A DNA stretch of 64,000 bases from Terana coerulea (Eukaryota; Basidiomycota; Agaricomycetes; Polyporales; Phanerochaetaceae). A model generated the notes under the pieces. That model was not told where the DNA came from and searched no databases. It saw only the letters and a list, made by a program, of their open reading frames with translations. Positions 46,487 through 58,880 of this stretch are shown one piece after another. Position numbers and translations under genes: made by a program. How positions within the stretch are numbered: the first letter of the stretch is position 1; the number at the start of each line of letters is the position of its first letter. Location: positions 1 to 64,000 of the forward strand of contig JAKOGH010000755.1 of the NCBI GenBank assembly GCA_024811115.1, given 5' to 3'.

Positions 46487-48639
46487 TGGAAAAAGCACAA
46501 GTGGTAAGGAGCGCTCAGACCAGTCTGGACCATTCAGATTGCTGGACTTAACCCCCGGTACACCACCGAACCATGCCAATGCTATCCTAGGCCATTATAG
46601 AGCACTCATATTTACAATATTCTACAGTTTGGTGTTCAGATCAGCCTAGAACATGTTGGTCTGAAAAGTCTAGCAGGTACAGACTTGCCCATATAATGAC
46701 TCTTGTTTCAACAGTTCCATTGAGCATGATTTTGGTTCAGTTAAACAGATATATTATGTTTACATTATCTACTGTACATAGAATAAGGTATAAAGCTATA
46801 GGTGTGCACACATCCACATCCATATCTCACATTGCATGCCGGCAATGTATGCTGTAGGTTGGGGCAACTGAGCTACATGCCCACCCGAGCACGACACTAG
46901 TGAGAACGGGCCCAGTTGTGGCACCTCATATGGGAGCCCTATGCTGACCAAGCAGTGCATGCACAGGCCCTCAAAATGTGTGCAGACGTCCTTAAGCGCA
47001 ATCATGGGTAGACAGCCGTGGCAATTGAGTGGCATTGCGTAGACGTGCATGCCATGCGGCGTGGCAGAGGAGTGACAAGAACAGGAGCTAGGTGGCGGCA
47101 GTTCCATCAGCACACGGCACAAGACACATAGGAGAAAGACACACTATGTTGAGCACATCCATATAAGGTGAGCCGGCATTGACACTTCAGGAGAGCACAT
47201 TGTTGCTGACGACAGATAGCTGCCTATGCAGCTAGTCCGTGACATGGCCCTGGCTGTCATAGTGCCCCGCACAGTACTTGGCGTTGTACCCACCTTTCTG
47301 CCATGCAGGCTCTCAATATCCCTGGAGCTGTTGATGCCAGTGTCATTAGAGGGTGGCGGGTGCACTGAGTGCGATGTCAAGCTTGGCCAGCAGCTGTGTT
47401 CATGTGACTCGAGCTGGTAGCAAGCAAGTAGCTGATTATGCCGAGGAAGCTGGGCAAGGATGTCAGCACAGTGGATGTACAGGAGCCCCAGAGACGGACC
47501 TACTTGGACGTCATGTCAAAGCTGGCAATGAGCAGCGCCAGGGCCTCTGCAAAGAGATCCCTGTATTCGGGCAGCTGGCTGTGTGCATCTTGCACAGAGG
47601 CAAGCTTTAAGAAGAAATTAGGGCGCACGACGGCCGGGCAATAGTCATCTGGCAGCACCTTGAGGCTTAGGGGATACATAGGGAATATAAAATACAGGAA
47701 GGAGACAGGGCAAGTGTTCGAGTGCAAAATCAACGTTTGTTGAACAGTGGTGGCCTGTTCCCACGAACGTGTGATGGTTTAGGGCAAACATTAGATGCCT
47801 TCCACCTAGCGCTCTGGAGTTACTGGCTGGGCTGGCTGGCCATTCACTGGTCCTTGACCATCATGTCCTTCTTGCATACGTTCCCTGTGCTACTACTAAC
47901 TACTATAAATATAGTTACTGAATGAAAGCATGCTGCCCACATCAAGGGTCAGCGCAGCTCCTCAAGGCCTCAAGTCCTGCTAATGCACCAAGACAGCATA
48001 CCTGCATGAACGTAGCATCGACTTTTCGCCTGCAATAGCCCTGTCGTCTGGCCCACTGACTTTATGGCAACGTAAGAGGATTAGGAGGTTGGAAATTACA
48101 CTACAGGTGTATGCCTACACTTGTGTCTGCCTATTTCACACTTAACTTAGTGGTGTTGACATCTACCACATTATCCTAGTTACATGTGCATGAAGATAAA
48201 CCTATGAAAGCCATCTTGCTTCGTCAGGCAGGTGAGAGTGACATGTCAGCTTGGTCAGGCCGCCGCTAAGTTGCACACTGACTGGCTGTATGGCCGTGTT
48301 GTCATAAAAATGGTTATATCTCTCATACCATAGGTGGATTAGAGGGACTTGCTTGATTAGCACATATATGTAAATAGATCATTATAATTTTGAGTAAATA
48401 CCTCACTTTTTGCTCTAGACTGTCCAGGCAAACATATATCAAGTATATTCTGGGTACATATCAATGGGCTTAAGGAACTAAATATCTGGATCTTACAAGC
48501 CCTGCTGTGATGAGCATAGAGTGGTCTAAACTGGTACAGCCCAAGACTATGTGGGTCCGAAGTGGTACGTAGGGCCTGAGTAGTATGCAGAACCATGGCT
48601 GTGTGGTCTGACAAAATATTTTTTTCCAGATGCAGTGTC
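46487..48639. other. Decayed repeat-like DNA between the two duplicated gene relics
   Basis: No intact gene. Minus frames at 46796-47122 and 47144-47380 and plus frames at 47226-47733 look like broken coding DNA, perhaps of a transposable element inserted in the duplicated segment, but I recognise no transposase, reverse transcriptase or integrase motif. Confidence 0.3.
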
Positions 48640-49720
48640 GCGGGCGGTGTACAGTATGCTGAATAGGTCATTTTAGTTTTGTGGTAAAGAACTTCGGCAA
48701 TGCTGCCCTCCTGGAGCTACACGTCCTGATATGTTATTGGTGTCAGGCCCTCCATATATGCTGACTGTACTCCTTCTAATTTTTAGAGGTATCCTCGTGA
48801 GCGGTGTTATCTCATCTACAGTCTCTGCTTGGTGCTGAACCAGTTATAGCTCTATCTCATGCTCACAGTACATTCACTGTGCGAGACTCCTGCTCAGATT
48901 TACACATATGATGATGATGCTTAACTAGGGAGTAATTAACACAATCATTCAGTGGTATGCCTCAACTATCTTCCGAGTTGTTATTTGGGCAGGCAACTGA
49001 GTTCCATCTTAATCTCAACTAGCTGGTTAACCTATCGAGTCTGGATATGTGTGTGGTCTTCTATATGATTACATCAAGCTTTGGTAATTGCTTGTCTAGT
49101 GAGCACCAGGAATATATTGTTGGCTACTTTCTTGGTGTACTGCCCTTTACAAATGTTCTCACTGCAACTTTTCTCACTTATAAATGCTCAAGTAGTACTT
49201 CTAGTGATAGCATTTGGTGATTGGACCTTTTAAATTTGCTTTGCACAGTATTTTCAATATTCAGCAGGTTTTACCATAGGTAAAACCAGGATATACACGC
49301 TAGCCCTCCAACATGACAATTAGCTGATTTCTTACTCTCAACTGAAGGATTTGGGATTGAGTTGTGAGTATTCTCCCACATCATCCATTGAAAGCGTCAA
49401 ACTGGGCTGTTCAACTCCAGGCCTCTTTTAAAAGTTCTGCCACATGGGAAGAAAAACAGTGAGCAATACAGCAGAGATCTTACAGCGGCACAAGCTCACA
49501 GATTTGTCATGACAGTGGGTGGATGCTTACATGGCCTGCCTTACTTTGAATATTGTAACGGACTCTAGCATTGCTGTTGCACTCTGCTTGTTCCTGTTTA
49601 AGGCTAGGAAATTGCCCATCTAACGGTGAGCTATCACCATAGTACTGCACAGTGCTGCGCTCACACTTGCCATCGATTTGCAGCACACAGTCTGTCATGA
49701 CAATGCTGCTGGTCTATACA
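48640..49720 (+). pseudogene. Decayed copy of the DUF6534-type gene at 62644-64000
   Basis: Collinear with about 63030-64000, for example sharing the block ACGGACTCTAGCATTGCT (intact copy near 63943, relic near 49558). CpG sites of the intact copy have become TpG or CpA and the frame is lost. The 5' exons at 62644-62960 have no recognisable counterpart here. Confidence 0.7.
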
Positions 49721-50780
49721 GTTAATACAGGCCTCACTATCAAATCAGCTCTTCATGTGCGACTTATACTCACTCAAGCCCGCTAAGCAGTGTTATAGTC
49801 TCATTTGTGCTGCATCACTCATTACGGTCAGTATGGGTGACTTTCTAGATGTGCTTGTATGACTGATCTTCGCACATGACATGCATAGCAGATCATCCTC
49901 CAACAAAACTAGGTGTTCTATGGAAGTGTGTACTCTCTTTAGTGTTTAACATGCATTTTGTCATAACCCATCCATCCAGTATTTCTGCCTCTTAGCATTC
50001 GTAAGTACTCAACAACTCTGAAGGAAGTGTCCCTTTGGACTTACATTGATTTTTACGTTATCAAGTCTACTCCAATGCCTTGTTGGAATCGTACGTATAC
50101 TACTTTTTGTGAGGCCTCATACACTCATCAAGCCACTTTAGGTTCAATGCATGTGACTAGTTCCAAAATGAGCTTAACAGTGTTGACATTCCTCTTAGTG
50201 ATATGATGAACACTGATAATAGCAGCGGTCATATTTGGATGGTAAGTTATTCATATACAAATGAATACGTCCTGCGAAATAGTCTTGCTCAGAGGTTGCA
50301 GGCTGCTCCCATATAGGTGATGACCAACAGTAATACGTCCCTTCGTGTTGCCAAATGTAACAAGAGTGTTATGCTATAGAAGCGTCTTACAGGCCATGAT
50401 TTCCCGGTTTTGTGTGCTTTGTTTTTCCTCTGTGCACAAAACGGCCTGCTATTTATACTGGTGATTGTTAGGATATATATGCAAATGCCCACCAACATTC
50501 TACTTCACATATTACCACCTTCAGAAAGGGCTTGGATTAGTTACTGCTGTGAGCTGTTAGATGAGATTAGTTTCAAAGAGCCAGAGAGTGAGTAGCTGTG
50601 CCGTGGTCCGTGGATGGAGAGACACAGTGCGTGAAGGGAATAAATGGTGTACACATGTACTGTACATTAATGACCTGACAGGGGGTCACACATCACAGGG
50701 GTCCTGCCTGTTTGCTATCCGTGTTTTTGTCACTGGTCACAGAAAAGTCCGCCAGTTTGCGACAGATAAGTCCTTACTAT
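49721..50780. other. AT-rich interval, no gene recognised
   Basis: Short ORFs only. The DNA has the same stop-rich, CpG-poor look as the rest of the island. Confidence 0.35.
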
Positions 50781-51200
50781 CGCTGAAGACGAGCTCGATG
50801 CGTAACTAAAACGGGCGGATCGGAGTGGATGGAGAATAGATGATAGAACACGTCACGAGGGAGGGCGACGAAGGCCAACTCCAAGTAGACCTCACAGAAC
50901 AGGTAGGCAGGTATTGATACTTGTTCTCAATGACCAAGTTAGTATTGCTACTATGTACAGTGTATTGAATACATACCTTGTCCCCAATGACCAAGAAGTC
51001 GAGATGAGGGACAAGGCTAGAGAGTCCAGAGTGCTAAGTGTCCGAGAACGTGGGAAGAATTGAGCCGCATTTGGGCGCTAAGCGCTGGGATTGTCGGAAT
51101 AAAGTTCTGAGGCTCTGAGGCTGCTACCAGGCCATGTATCTGTGTTAACGAATGCAAGAAAATGAAAAATAGTACTACGTATGCGTGTCCGTCTGTGACA
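50781..51200 (+). repeat. LTR-like repeat, copy C, about 420 bp
   Basis: Near full-length match to 43064-43484 in the same orientation, ending TCTGTGACA. It retains more CpG than copy B, so it may be younger. No flanking target duplication was found. Confidence 0.6.
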
Positions 51201-53712
51201 CTTACCCCCAATTTTCGAGCCTGCGGCGCATTGAGCCTTCTTCCCTACTCCGACGCTTCGCAAACGGTGTATTTATGGTAAATGCTGCACAATAACAGCC
51301 AAATAACGGTGAGTAAATACCAAATTTGGCTCTAGATAGCCTGCTCACCACCGGTCTCTGGAAGGATGTCACAGACCCTCAACCCTGCCACTGCTTATCC
51401 AGATCATTGCAAAAATGTCACAGTCACAACTGGCCCCTGTCAGGTCATTAATGTACAGTAGCAATTCTAGGCGTTCGGATAGTCACATACACAGTAGCTT
51501 TGACCACAATACTCACCAGGAATGAGCATACCAGTCATGGCTGAGGCCAGCCAAGCTCTGAGATGAAGGTACAGCAGCAGACTTGCGTGGGAATAGCACC
51601 ACACCATTTTCGTCTGCCGCATTCGGATGATTGCCATCAAACCTCCAACCATGAGCTTAAGGTTGCGAAAGGTCGAGTTGATTGGGGACGTAGAACCTGA
51701 GTGTATCTAAAGTTAATTCCCAGTGCAGAGAGTTCTCCTGGGCTCCCAATTGCTGTCTGCCGATCGGTTTGTTCATAGACGTCGAACGTTGCATATCAAG
51801 CGACTTAGCGCTGAATAAGCCTTTGATCTGACATTCCCAAAGTGGAAGGCCAGCCGCACCAATGCAAGTGCCGCCATTGCCTCATCCCAACTGAGCAGCC
51901 TAGTAATGGAGATCAGAGTAGTGTTATTTTATGTGTGGCAGAGTCTGACAAGCTTTCTACTTATTTACTATAGCAAGAAAACTCTATTGAGTCAGATAGA
52001 TGCTGTAAGCGCTCTGCTCACATCTTCTCTATGGTTCTACCAGGTTCCACCATGACGATCCCTATTGTCTATTGTCCTGGTACCTATTTGTATCTGTTTG
52101 TAGTGCAGCTACTCTGTATTGTATATAAGGCAGCCCTCTGTGCCATACTCTAATAAGACTCTTACAACTCTCAACCCACTAATGTGTATATCAACCAACC
52201 TACAGGTGAGTAACCATTTTAGCTTCCTCTAGGCCTCGGTAGGACATCTGAAACGGCCTTGTGGCTATATAGCCGCGTGCCTGCTACGGTAGCAGTGTCG
52301 GCACTATATAGTCGTTAGTAGCACTCTTCCGCTACCATAGCACCCTCTTCTCTACTGCACCAGCTATCGTAGCAGATCTGCTGCTACCAGCAAGCTATGA
52401 TATCACTGGGACTGCTACGCTCGATTTTTCTTATATTTGGTGCCCGCGAATGCTCTCTGGGCTCCGCCTGTCTCATCCCATTCTCTCCTCCCCCAGCCCT
52501 GAGCCCATCACCACTCCCACTCATCTCGCTTGAGGAGACGCACAACCATTCCGCATATCTACCACCTTTGTCGCCAGAGTCACCACCCAGTTCCCCTTTT
52601 GCTCACAGAAATTCCCTCATGGCTGAAGCATTAACACCTCTCTGACTGCTGCGGCAATGTGCCAGCGCCGGCTCGATGCCAGATGCAACCTGCACAATGA
52701 GCATGCTGCCACTTGAGAGTACGCACCAGGTGTGCATGGACGACCTGAGCGGGCGGCCGGTGGAGTGTGGCTTCGATATATGTGTGCTGTATGCGGCGGT
52801 GCCACCGTTGACATCATTGACACTTTACTCGCCACTTAAGAGTATGCACTAGGCATATACTGACGCATGCCGGGTTATGGGGTGTGTTAGCAAACATAAC
52901 TCGCGACTGCTACCGCCACCAATGTCCTCACCTGCTGTATCTTGTCTGTTCTCTGGTCAAATATAATGTAACATTTGTTTTTCATTGAATACATTCATTC
53001 ATATTGCTATTTCCCTCTGTAGCATGTGTAGAATAGCGCACTGTAACCAGCGGTAGCCCTACCACTGGCAGGCAGCACTGGGCGCTTGAGATCCGTCTGA
53101 CGCCCATAAGCCTAATTTGGGTGCAGTCAGCAGGCCAGATTAGACATTGATGTGTGGCGCCCATAGCGGCTGTAACAGCTGTAGCAGTCCCGCTACGGGT
53201 GTGCTACGTAGCAACATGCTCGCTACATACCGAAGGGGTAGGTATGACTGCTACGGCCGCTATATCCACTATATAGCACTGTTTTGGTTTCCAGGATGGA
53301 GTGTACGCTGCTGTATGCGCTGCACTTCTACAAACTCAATAGAAAGTGCATAATCCTGTTGGCATGGGTAGGTGCCTATGCGCCAATCCCGACACATTTC
53401 CCTTTATGGAAACCCCGACGCTGAAACTGGGTGAAGGGTAGCTTATGCATAGTGTGGTCGTTTTTTTCATGTTTTGCAGCATATATTTCTTACAAAACCT
53501 CCTGATATGTTATTACAGCTATTGCTATCAATCAACTGTAGTGGTGCGGGCATATAGCCCTCTGGCCACAGGGCGCCAGCGGCCCGTAATGGTTCCATTT
53601 CGGAAAGTGTGACCTTCGTGTCACAGCGGCAGTTACCGAAGTTTGGAAATCTCCCTGTCTCCCGGAAATTCACCAATTCAGATACTTTCTGGTCGACTTG
53701 TCCATGCAAGTA
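51201..53712. other. Repeat-derived DNA with an LTR-like promoter stretch and GCTAC-palindrome clusters
   Basis: Around 52080-52205 a stretch with TATATAAGG followed by AATAAGA and CT-rich DNA resembles the promoter and poly(A) part of a retrotransposon LTR, but its ends cannot be fixed. Clusters of short palindromes built on GCTAC/GTAGC lie at 52275-52425 and 53150-53285, for example CTGCTACGGTAGCAG at 52281-52295. No gene is recognised. Confidence 0.35.
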
Positions 53713-54060
53713 CTGTACTTTACCGACCAAGCGGCGGCTCTTGGGACCGTGACCTAAAACATGCGGTGCGTCTGCACCGTCGAGGCAGCTGTGACCTGTG
53801 ACCACGTGGCCCAAGCGGTGGCAGTTGGGTAACGGCGCCCGTAGGCTAGTCTTGTTCCCATCCCTCCTTCCAGATTTGGGAACTCCGTCAGGAGGGTCTG
53901 GCGTCTCCCCAACGGCGGAGGGGGGCTCGCCTTCGTCAGTTTCTGACGAGCGCTTATGTCAACTTAAGACTGCGTGGTTCGGGTCCCGCGCTCGCAGCAT
54001 TGAGGTATGCCTTAGCTGACTTAACAGGCGGGATTTATGCACATATATATGATTTTAAAG
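53713..54060 (+). repeat. SINE-like repeat, copy 1 of an inverted pair
   Basis: Begins near TACTGTACTTTACCGACC and includes the block GGGAACTCCGTCAGGAGGG, a hairpin-like TCAGTTTCTGACGA, then GTTCGGGTCCCGC where a Pol III B-box would sit, and ends in an AT-rich tail. The same unit lies inverted at 54350-54712. Confidence 0.55.
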
Positions 54061-54349
54061 CACAAATTCACATTTTTGTACCCTTCCCTTGTTGGCGCGA
54101 ATTGCTGATGTGAGTTAGCTGGGCAGAAATGTGCTGACTGGCTACTTGGCCGGCAAAACCAGGCCTTGATACCTTTACAATGTTTAGGCGGGTCAAGCAA
54201 TATTATTAACTTTATTTATGACCCTTTTAATAAGCTAACCAAGCCAGAAATGCTGAACACCATGAAGAAGCAATGAAGTCCAGTTAATCTTAGCCAGGAG
54301 GTTGTATAGCCGCTGTGGAGCACATATGCCGCCTGAAATTCATTCTAAA

Positions 54350-54712
54350 ATTATATAAAACCACGGGTATATACATATATTCCGCCTGTCAAGTCAGCTA
54401 AGGCATACCTCAATGCTGCGAGTGCAGGATTCGAACTACGAGTCTCAAGTTGACATAAGCGCTCGTCAGAAACTGACGAAGGCGACGCCCCCTCCGCCGT
54501 TGGGGAGACGCCAGACCCTCCTGACGGAGTTCCCAAATTCGGAAGGAGGGGATGGGGACGAGACCAGCCGCAGGCGCGAAAATTGAGGTGTGTATATGTG
54601 TAGGTCACAGAGCGTCGTCGGGCCGTGTGACCAGTGACCGACGCTTCATAAGCGGCGGCCGCGACCCTCTGTGACCTGTGACCATCCGCTTCGGTCGGTA
54701 AAGTACAGTACC
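54350..54712 (-). repeat. SINE-like repeat, copy 2 of an inverted pair
   Basis: On the minus strand it follows the same order as copy 1: TACTGTACTTTACCGACC, GGGAACTCCGTCAGGAGGG, CAGTTTCTGACGAG, then AGTTCGAATCC, a good B-box, and an AT-rich tail. The tail and B-box suggest a tRNA-derived SINE. A clear A-box was not found. Confidence 0.55.
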
Positions 54713-55449
54713 ATAGCCGCACCAAACCTTCCGTTCGTAGTGCAGAACTTTGTTACCGGACGTATAGAACCAAGATATAGTATACTCATAGCTTAGAACT
54801 AGATCCCCCGCCTCCAGACTTCAGAGTCCAAACTAGGAGAGCTTTAAGCTTTAGGTCAGGTGACTAAAGTGTCGGTAACATTTGTGACATGTAACGCATT
54901 GTGCACTACAGCGCTCGAGGGCTCATCTCCAGCCTTCGCTTGCTCCCAGCCAACTCCCAGTCCTCTTTCCTGCACCTTTCCTGGCATTACCTGCTCGCTC
55001 TTTTTCTTCGTAATTCAGCATCCACCCACCGTGTCCACACTCACGTAGCCCGTAGAGCACGCGCTACTCTACAAGCCTTACTCGATTCAGCTGGAGCGTC
55101 ACACTTCAAGCATGTTCTGTCCTTCCAAACAGCTTACCACCGCCTGGCCGCCGCTGCTCACCGTTGCATAACACCAATCCAAAGGGCCGTGGTGGCTAGA
55201 CATCTACGATGTACGCCTACATTCCTGTTCACACCCACGCTGCCGCCTCAGACATATCCACTCGAACGCAAGTGCGCCGCGATGTGTAAGACCTGCGGTT
55301 TATCGCAGACTGAGCGCACCCTACCGTATCTCACGCGTTACTCGATTTGGCGCTGAAGGGAGAGGTGTTCATGTTGGTGTGCGCGAGCTCCGACTTTACA
55401 TAAAAGCGAGGGACTGGTTGTGGGAGCGCTGCACGTCCGTCGGACAAGT
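54713..55449. other. Interval without a recognised gene
   Basis: The plus ORF at 54901-55356 (151 codons) has no motif and overlaps another frame. The composition returns here to that of the gene-bearing flanks. Confidence 0.35.
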
Positions 55450-56270
55450 GAACAATATCCCTCGACACCTCGTTTGCGACGCAGATAACGCAGATTATCT
55501 GCTATCAACGACGATACAACGCGAGCTCCTCAAGTTCAAGGATAGTCTCAGAACGAAGCGCCCCTATTCGTGATGGCGCACTGGAAGACATCGCTGGCGA
55601 CGCATTCACGACGGAGGCGTTGGAGATGCCCGGGATCTCTTCAGTTCGCGCAAAACTCGCGTTAGGAGCCGTTGGACACTTGGCCCAGGTTGGAAGAGCC
55701 ACCGCGGCATGAGATGTTGGCAGCCCTGTCATAACTGGTACGAAGGGCAACACGGTTCTTGCCCACTTATTCGAATCTGATGCTCCGATGCAGGTATTGG
55801 TGGTCAAGGAGTCCATCAAGTCGCGGTGCGTTTGAGGGCTCCGCCAAGAAGCGTAAGTGTACAATTGGTCTTACAAACCGTCGCGACTGACTTACGACCA
55901 GGCAGCTATGGGCACAAGCAACATCCTCGTTCACTGGAACGAAAAGATTTCCTCAAACCTCAAACGTACAAGCCCGAACGTTGTTTCGACCCTTACAACA
56001 ACTCGCTGCTCGTGTTCTCCGAGGGCCTTCGGAGCTGTCTAGGTGTCAAACACATCGTTTCTATTGAATACTACTTCTTTTTGAGGTAGCCTGAGCGCCA
56101 TCTCGGATATTGCAAGCAGTCTTCGGTGTTCGCCAACCTCTTTCGTCAGTACGATTCGCGTCTGGACGGCGTGGGCCCATGGCCCATCTGACTGGAGATG
56201 GAGGCATTGTTACCTGCTTGACTGCAACCGCCTAGAGCTCAACATGTTGGTCACGCCTCGCTCCATTTAA
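55450..56270 (+). pseudogene. Cytochrome P450 relic, copy 5 (C-terminal half)
   Basis: Scrambled remains of the later exons of the P450 family: TIYHEFLK-like DNA near 55505, a KESIKS stretch near 55810, GTSNILVHWNEKI near 55912, then VFSEGLRSCLGVK near 56015 and LFRQYDSRLDGVG near 56140. The haem Cys is still readable but frames and exon joins are broken. It lies immediately upstream of the intact copy at 56760. Confidence 0.75.
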
Positions 56271-56759
56271 CTACACCTGTCGGGAATGCCATTGCTTTGG
56301 GACATCCGAGTCTGTTGGCGCCTGACAGACTCCACCGGTAAAGCCCGAACGCCACGAAGGCAATATTGTCTCGGCCATCTTGAAGTACCACTTCTGCTAC
56401 CCTTCTGTGGTTGTGGATGAAGTGGTCTATCAACCTCTTTGAGAAATCTCTGGAACGGCCAAAAGCGCGAGAAAGATGTGGATGGATGCACCACATACGG
56501 ACGCTGATGATCATGTTCACGCAGTGATGTCCTTCCCAGCGCTCGTCCTCCAATTTGAAGGTTCTTTCCTGTTCCACGACAACGCCAGCAGGTTCCACAG
56601 ATTTTCTTGCGTTGCCCAGAAGCTGAGGGTTTAGTAGCTTGCAATAAAGGCTTTGCTCAGAGAGCAACGCGCGACTGGGACATCTAAAGGTATGCACGTC
56701 ATCTACGACTGCCAGCTGGTTAGCTAATACGGTCTGAACCCAGGCCGCAGAGCTGCGTT
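56271..56759. other. Interval upstream of P450 copy 2
   Basis: Minus ORFs at 56251-56697 overlap in two frames and show no recognised domain. The copy 2 promoter should lie here. Confidence 0.35.
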
Positions 56760-58658
56760 ATGTTGATCATGCTCACAGACATGCTGCACACCATTTCGGG
56801 CGCTTTACTGACACTGGGCCCGCCTGCGCTGCTTACGGCCGTTGTTTGGACGGTGCTACGTGGCATTTACAACATCTATTTCCATCCACTATCGCGGTTC
56901 CCAGGCCCAAAGCTCGCAGCCGCTACAATCTGGTGGCAAACGTACCTAGAGATTGTTCAAAAAGGCAGCATATCTTTACAACTGCTAGACCTCCATGCGA
57001 TCTATGGTGAGACTCGTCTTCTGTCCTTGTGTGCTTGTCTGACAGTCGCCGATAGGCGACATCGTCCGGATTGGTCCCAACCAGGTATGCTTTTTTCTGT
57101 TGGATGCACTTGCGATGTTGAAAAAGTCAAAGCTACATTTCTCCCAGCCATCCGTTTACCACGAGTTATACAATCCGAAAGTTCGATGGCAGAAAGACCC
57201 GCATCTCTACCATGTTTTCTCTGAAACAGAGTCTACTTTCACCATCACTGAATACGATAAAGCAAAGAGTCGGAGGGAAATAAGCATGCCATTATTTTCA
57301 AGAAGGATGGTTCTCAGTATGCAACACCTCATACAAGGCTGCGTACGTGCAGGCCCTTTCCTTTGTTATATCCCATCCACTGACGACCTATTGCATAGCT
57401 CGACAACATGTGCGCCAACATTGACAAACACATCGAGGCCAGAAAGCGGGTCAACTTCCGGAGAGCATTTCGGTGCTTTGGGGTGGATGTCATCTGCTCT
57501 GTCTGCTTCGCTCACGACATGCATGCGAGCAACGAGCCCGAGTTCCGAGCGCCCATTGAGGTCGCGATGAACGCAACGCTACCTCTCACATTCTTAATCA
57601 AGCATTTCCCGATTGTCAAGACTTTCATCACCATGTGTCCTCCAAGCCTCGCTGGTTTCTTGTTGCCACGCCTACAAGCAGCTATTGATTTGCGCGAGGT
57701 GAGCCTTGCAGAACACTGCGATCACCTATTAACACTCGCATTGGGCATTAGATCCTCACTAATCAAGTCAGTAATGTGCTTCGAGACCCCGGCTCTCTTG
57801 CAGACTGCCCGCATCCGACGATCTACCACGAATTTCTCAAGCTCAGGGGTACTCCCGCCATGCCTTCGAAGACGTCGCTGAGGGACGAGGCGCTCCTGTT
57901 CGTGATGGCGGGCACGGACACAGGTAGCGATGCACTCACAGCCGGGACGCTGAATGTACTCGGGAACCCGGCCGTTTATGCAAAGTTACAGCAGGAGCTG
58001 GTAGACGCGTGGCCCAAGCTGGACGAGCCACCGCGCTACGAGGTGTTGGAGACCCTGCCGTACCTGGTACGCAGTACAACATGGCCTTCCGCCTGTTCGT
58101 CAAATGCTGACACCCTGGTACAGAAAGCGGTGGTGAAAGAGTCCCTGCGATTCAGCCATGGGACTGTTCATCCGATGACCCGCATTGTGCCGCCGGAGGG
58201 CGCGGTTCTTTCTGGCGAGTTCATCCCAGGCGGCGTACGTACGCATTGATTATCACTGCACCGCCGCGGCTGACCCACGGTCAGACAACTGTGGGCATGA
58301 GCAACATCTTCGTTCACTGGAACGAGGAGATCTTCCCGGAGCCTCACACATACAGACCCGAACGCTGGCTCGACCCCACGACGCCCTCTCTGGACAACTG
58401 GCTCGTAGCGTTTTCCAAGGGCCCTCGGAGCTGTCTCGGAATCAAGTACGTCCCACCCTCCAAGGTTGCTTGGATGCGACTAACGATTGGTGTAGTCTCG
58501 GGTATTGCGAGCTGTACCTCGCGTTCGCTAACTTGTTCCGCCGGTATGACATGCGTCTGGACGGCGTGGGACCGTCTGACTGGAAATGGAGGGACTGCTA
58601 CTTACCGCATTACGAGGGCCCAGAGCTCAACTTTTGGGCTACGTCTCGTTCTAATTGA
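56760..58658 (+). CDS. Cytochrome P450 monooxygenase, copy 2, intact
   Basis: Eight exons in full phase, 56760-57006, 57056-57084, 57133-57342, 57399-57698, 57752-58066, 58124-58234, 58285-58445 and 58496-58658, give 511 aa, a normal fungal P450 length. The membrane anchor is near residues 12-32, then FHPLSRFPGPK. The I-helix is FVMAGTDTGSDAL, the K-helix KESLR, then PERW, and the haem loop FSKGPRSCLG holds the Cys ligand. The protein ends NFWATSRSN. An upstream in-frame choice among the early Met codons (MLIMLTDML) leaves the start uncertain by a few residues. It is a near duplicate of copy 1 and converges on copy 3. The family (trichodiene-oxygenase-like) is a guess from motifs; the substrate is unknown. 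Confidence 0.9.
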
Positions 58659-58880
58659 CTGTCTTGCCACGCATATGATTAATCAGGGACTTTGAGAACG
58701 AGAACAATGCAATAGTATTGGGAGAATCATGCTCAGTGTTCTAACATGCCAATCTCTTGGTAAAGCGATGGGCGATTAACCCCGCAGTATGATGTCCCGC
58801 ATGCTCGCAGGAACCATATGATGTTCATCTGGAGGGGAAAGCCTGACAGACTGTCGTTGGCAGATACATCAGTCAGGACA

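Noticed and set aside
47144..47733. Possible transposable-element coding relic
   Set aside because: No reverse transcriptase, integrase or transposase motif could be read, so it is only noted as decayed DNA.
54901..55356. 151-codon ORF between the repeats and P450 copy 5
   Set aside because: No motif and overlaps another open frame; not supported.
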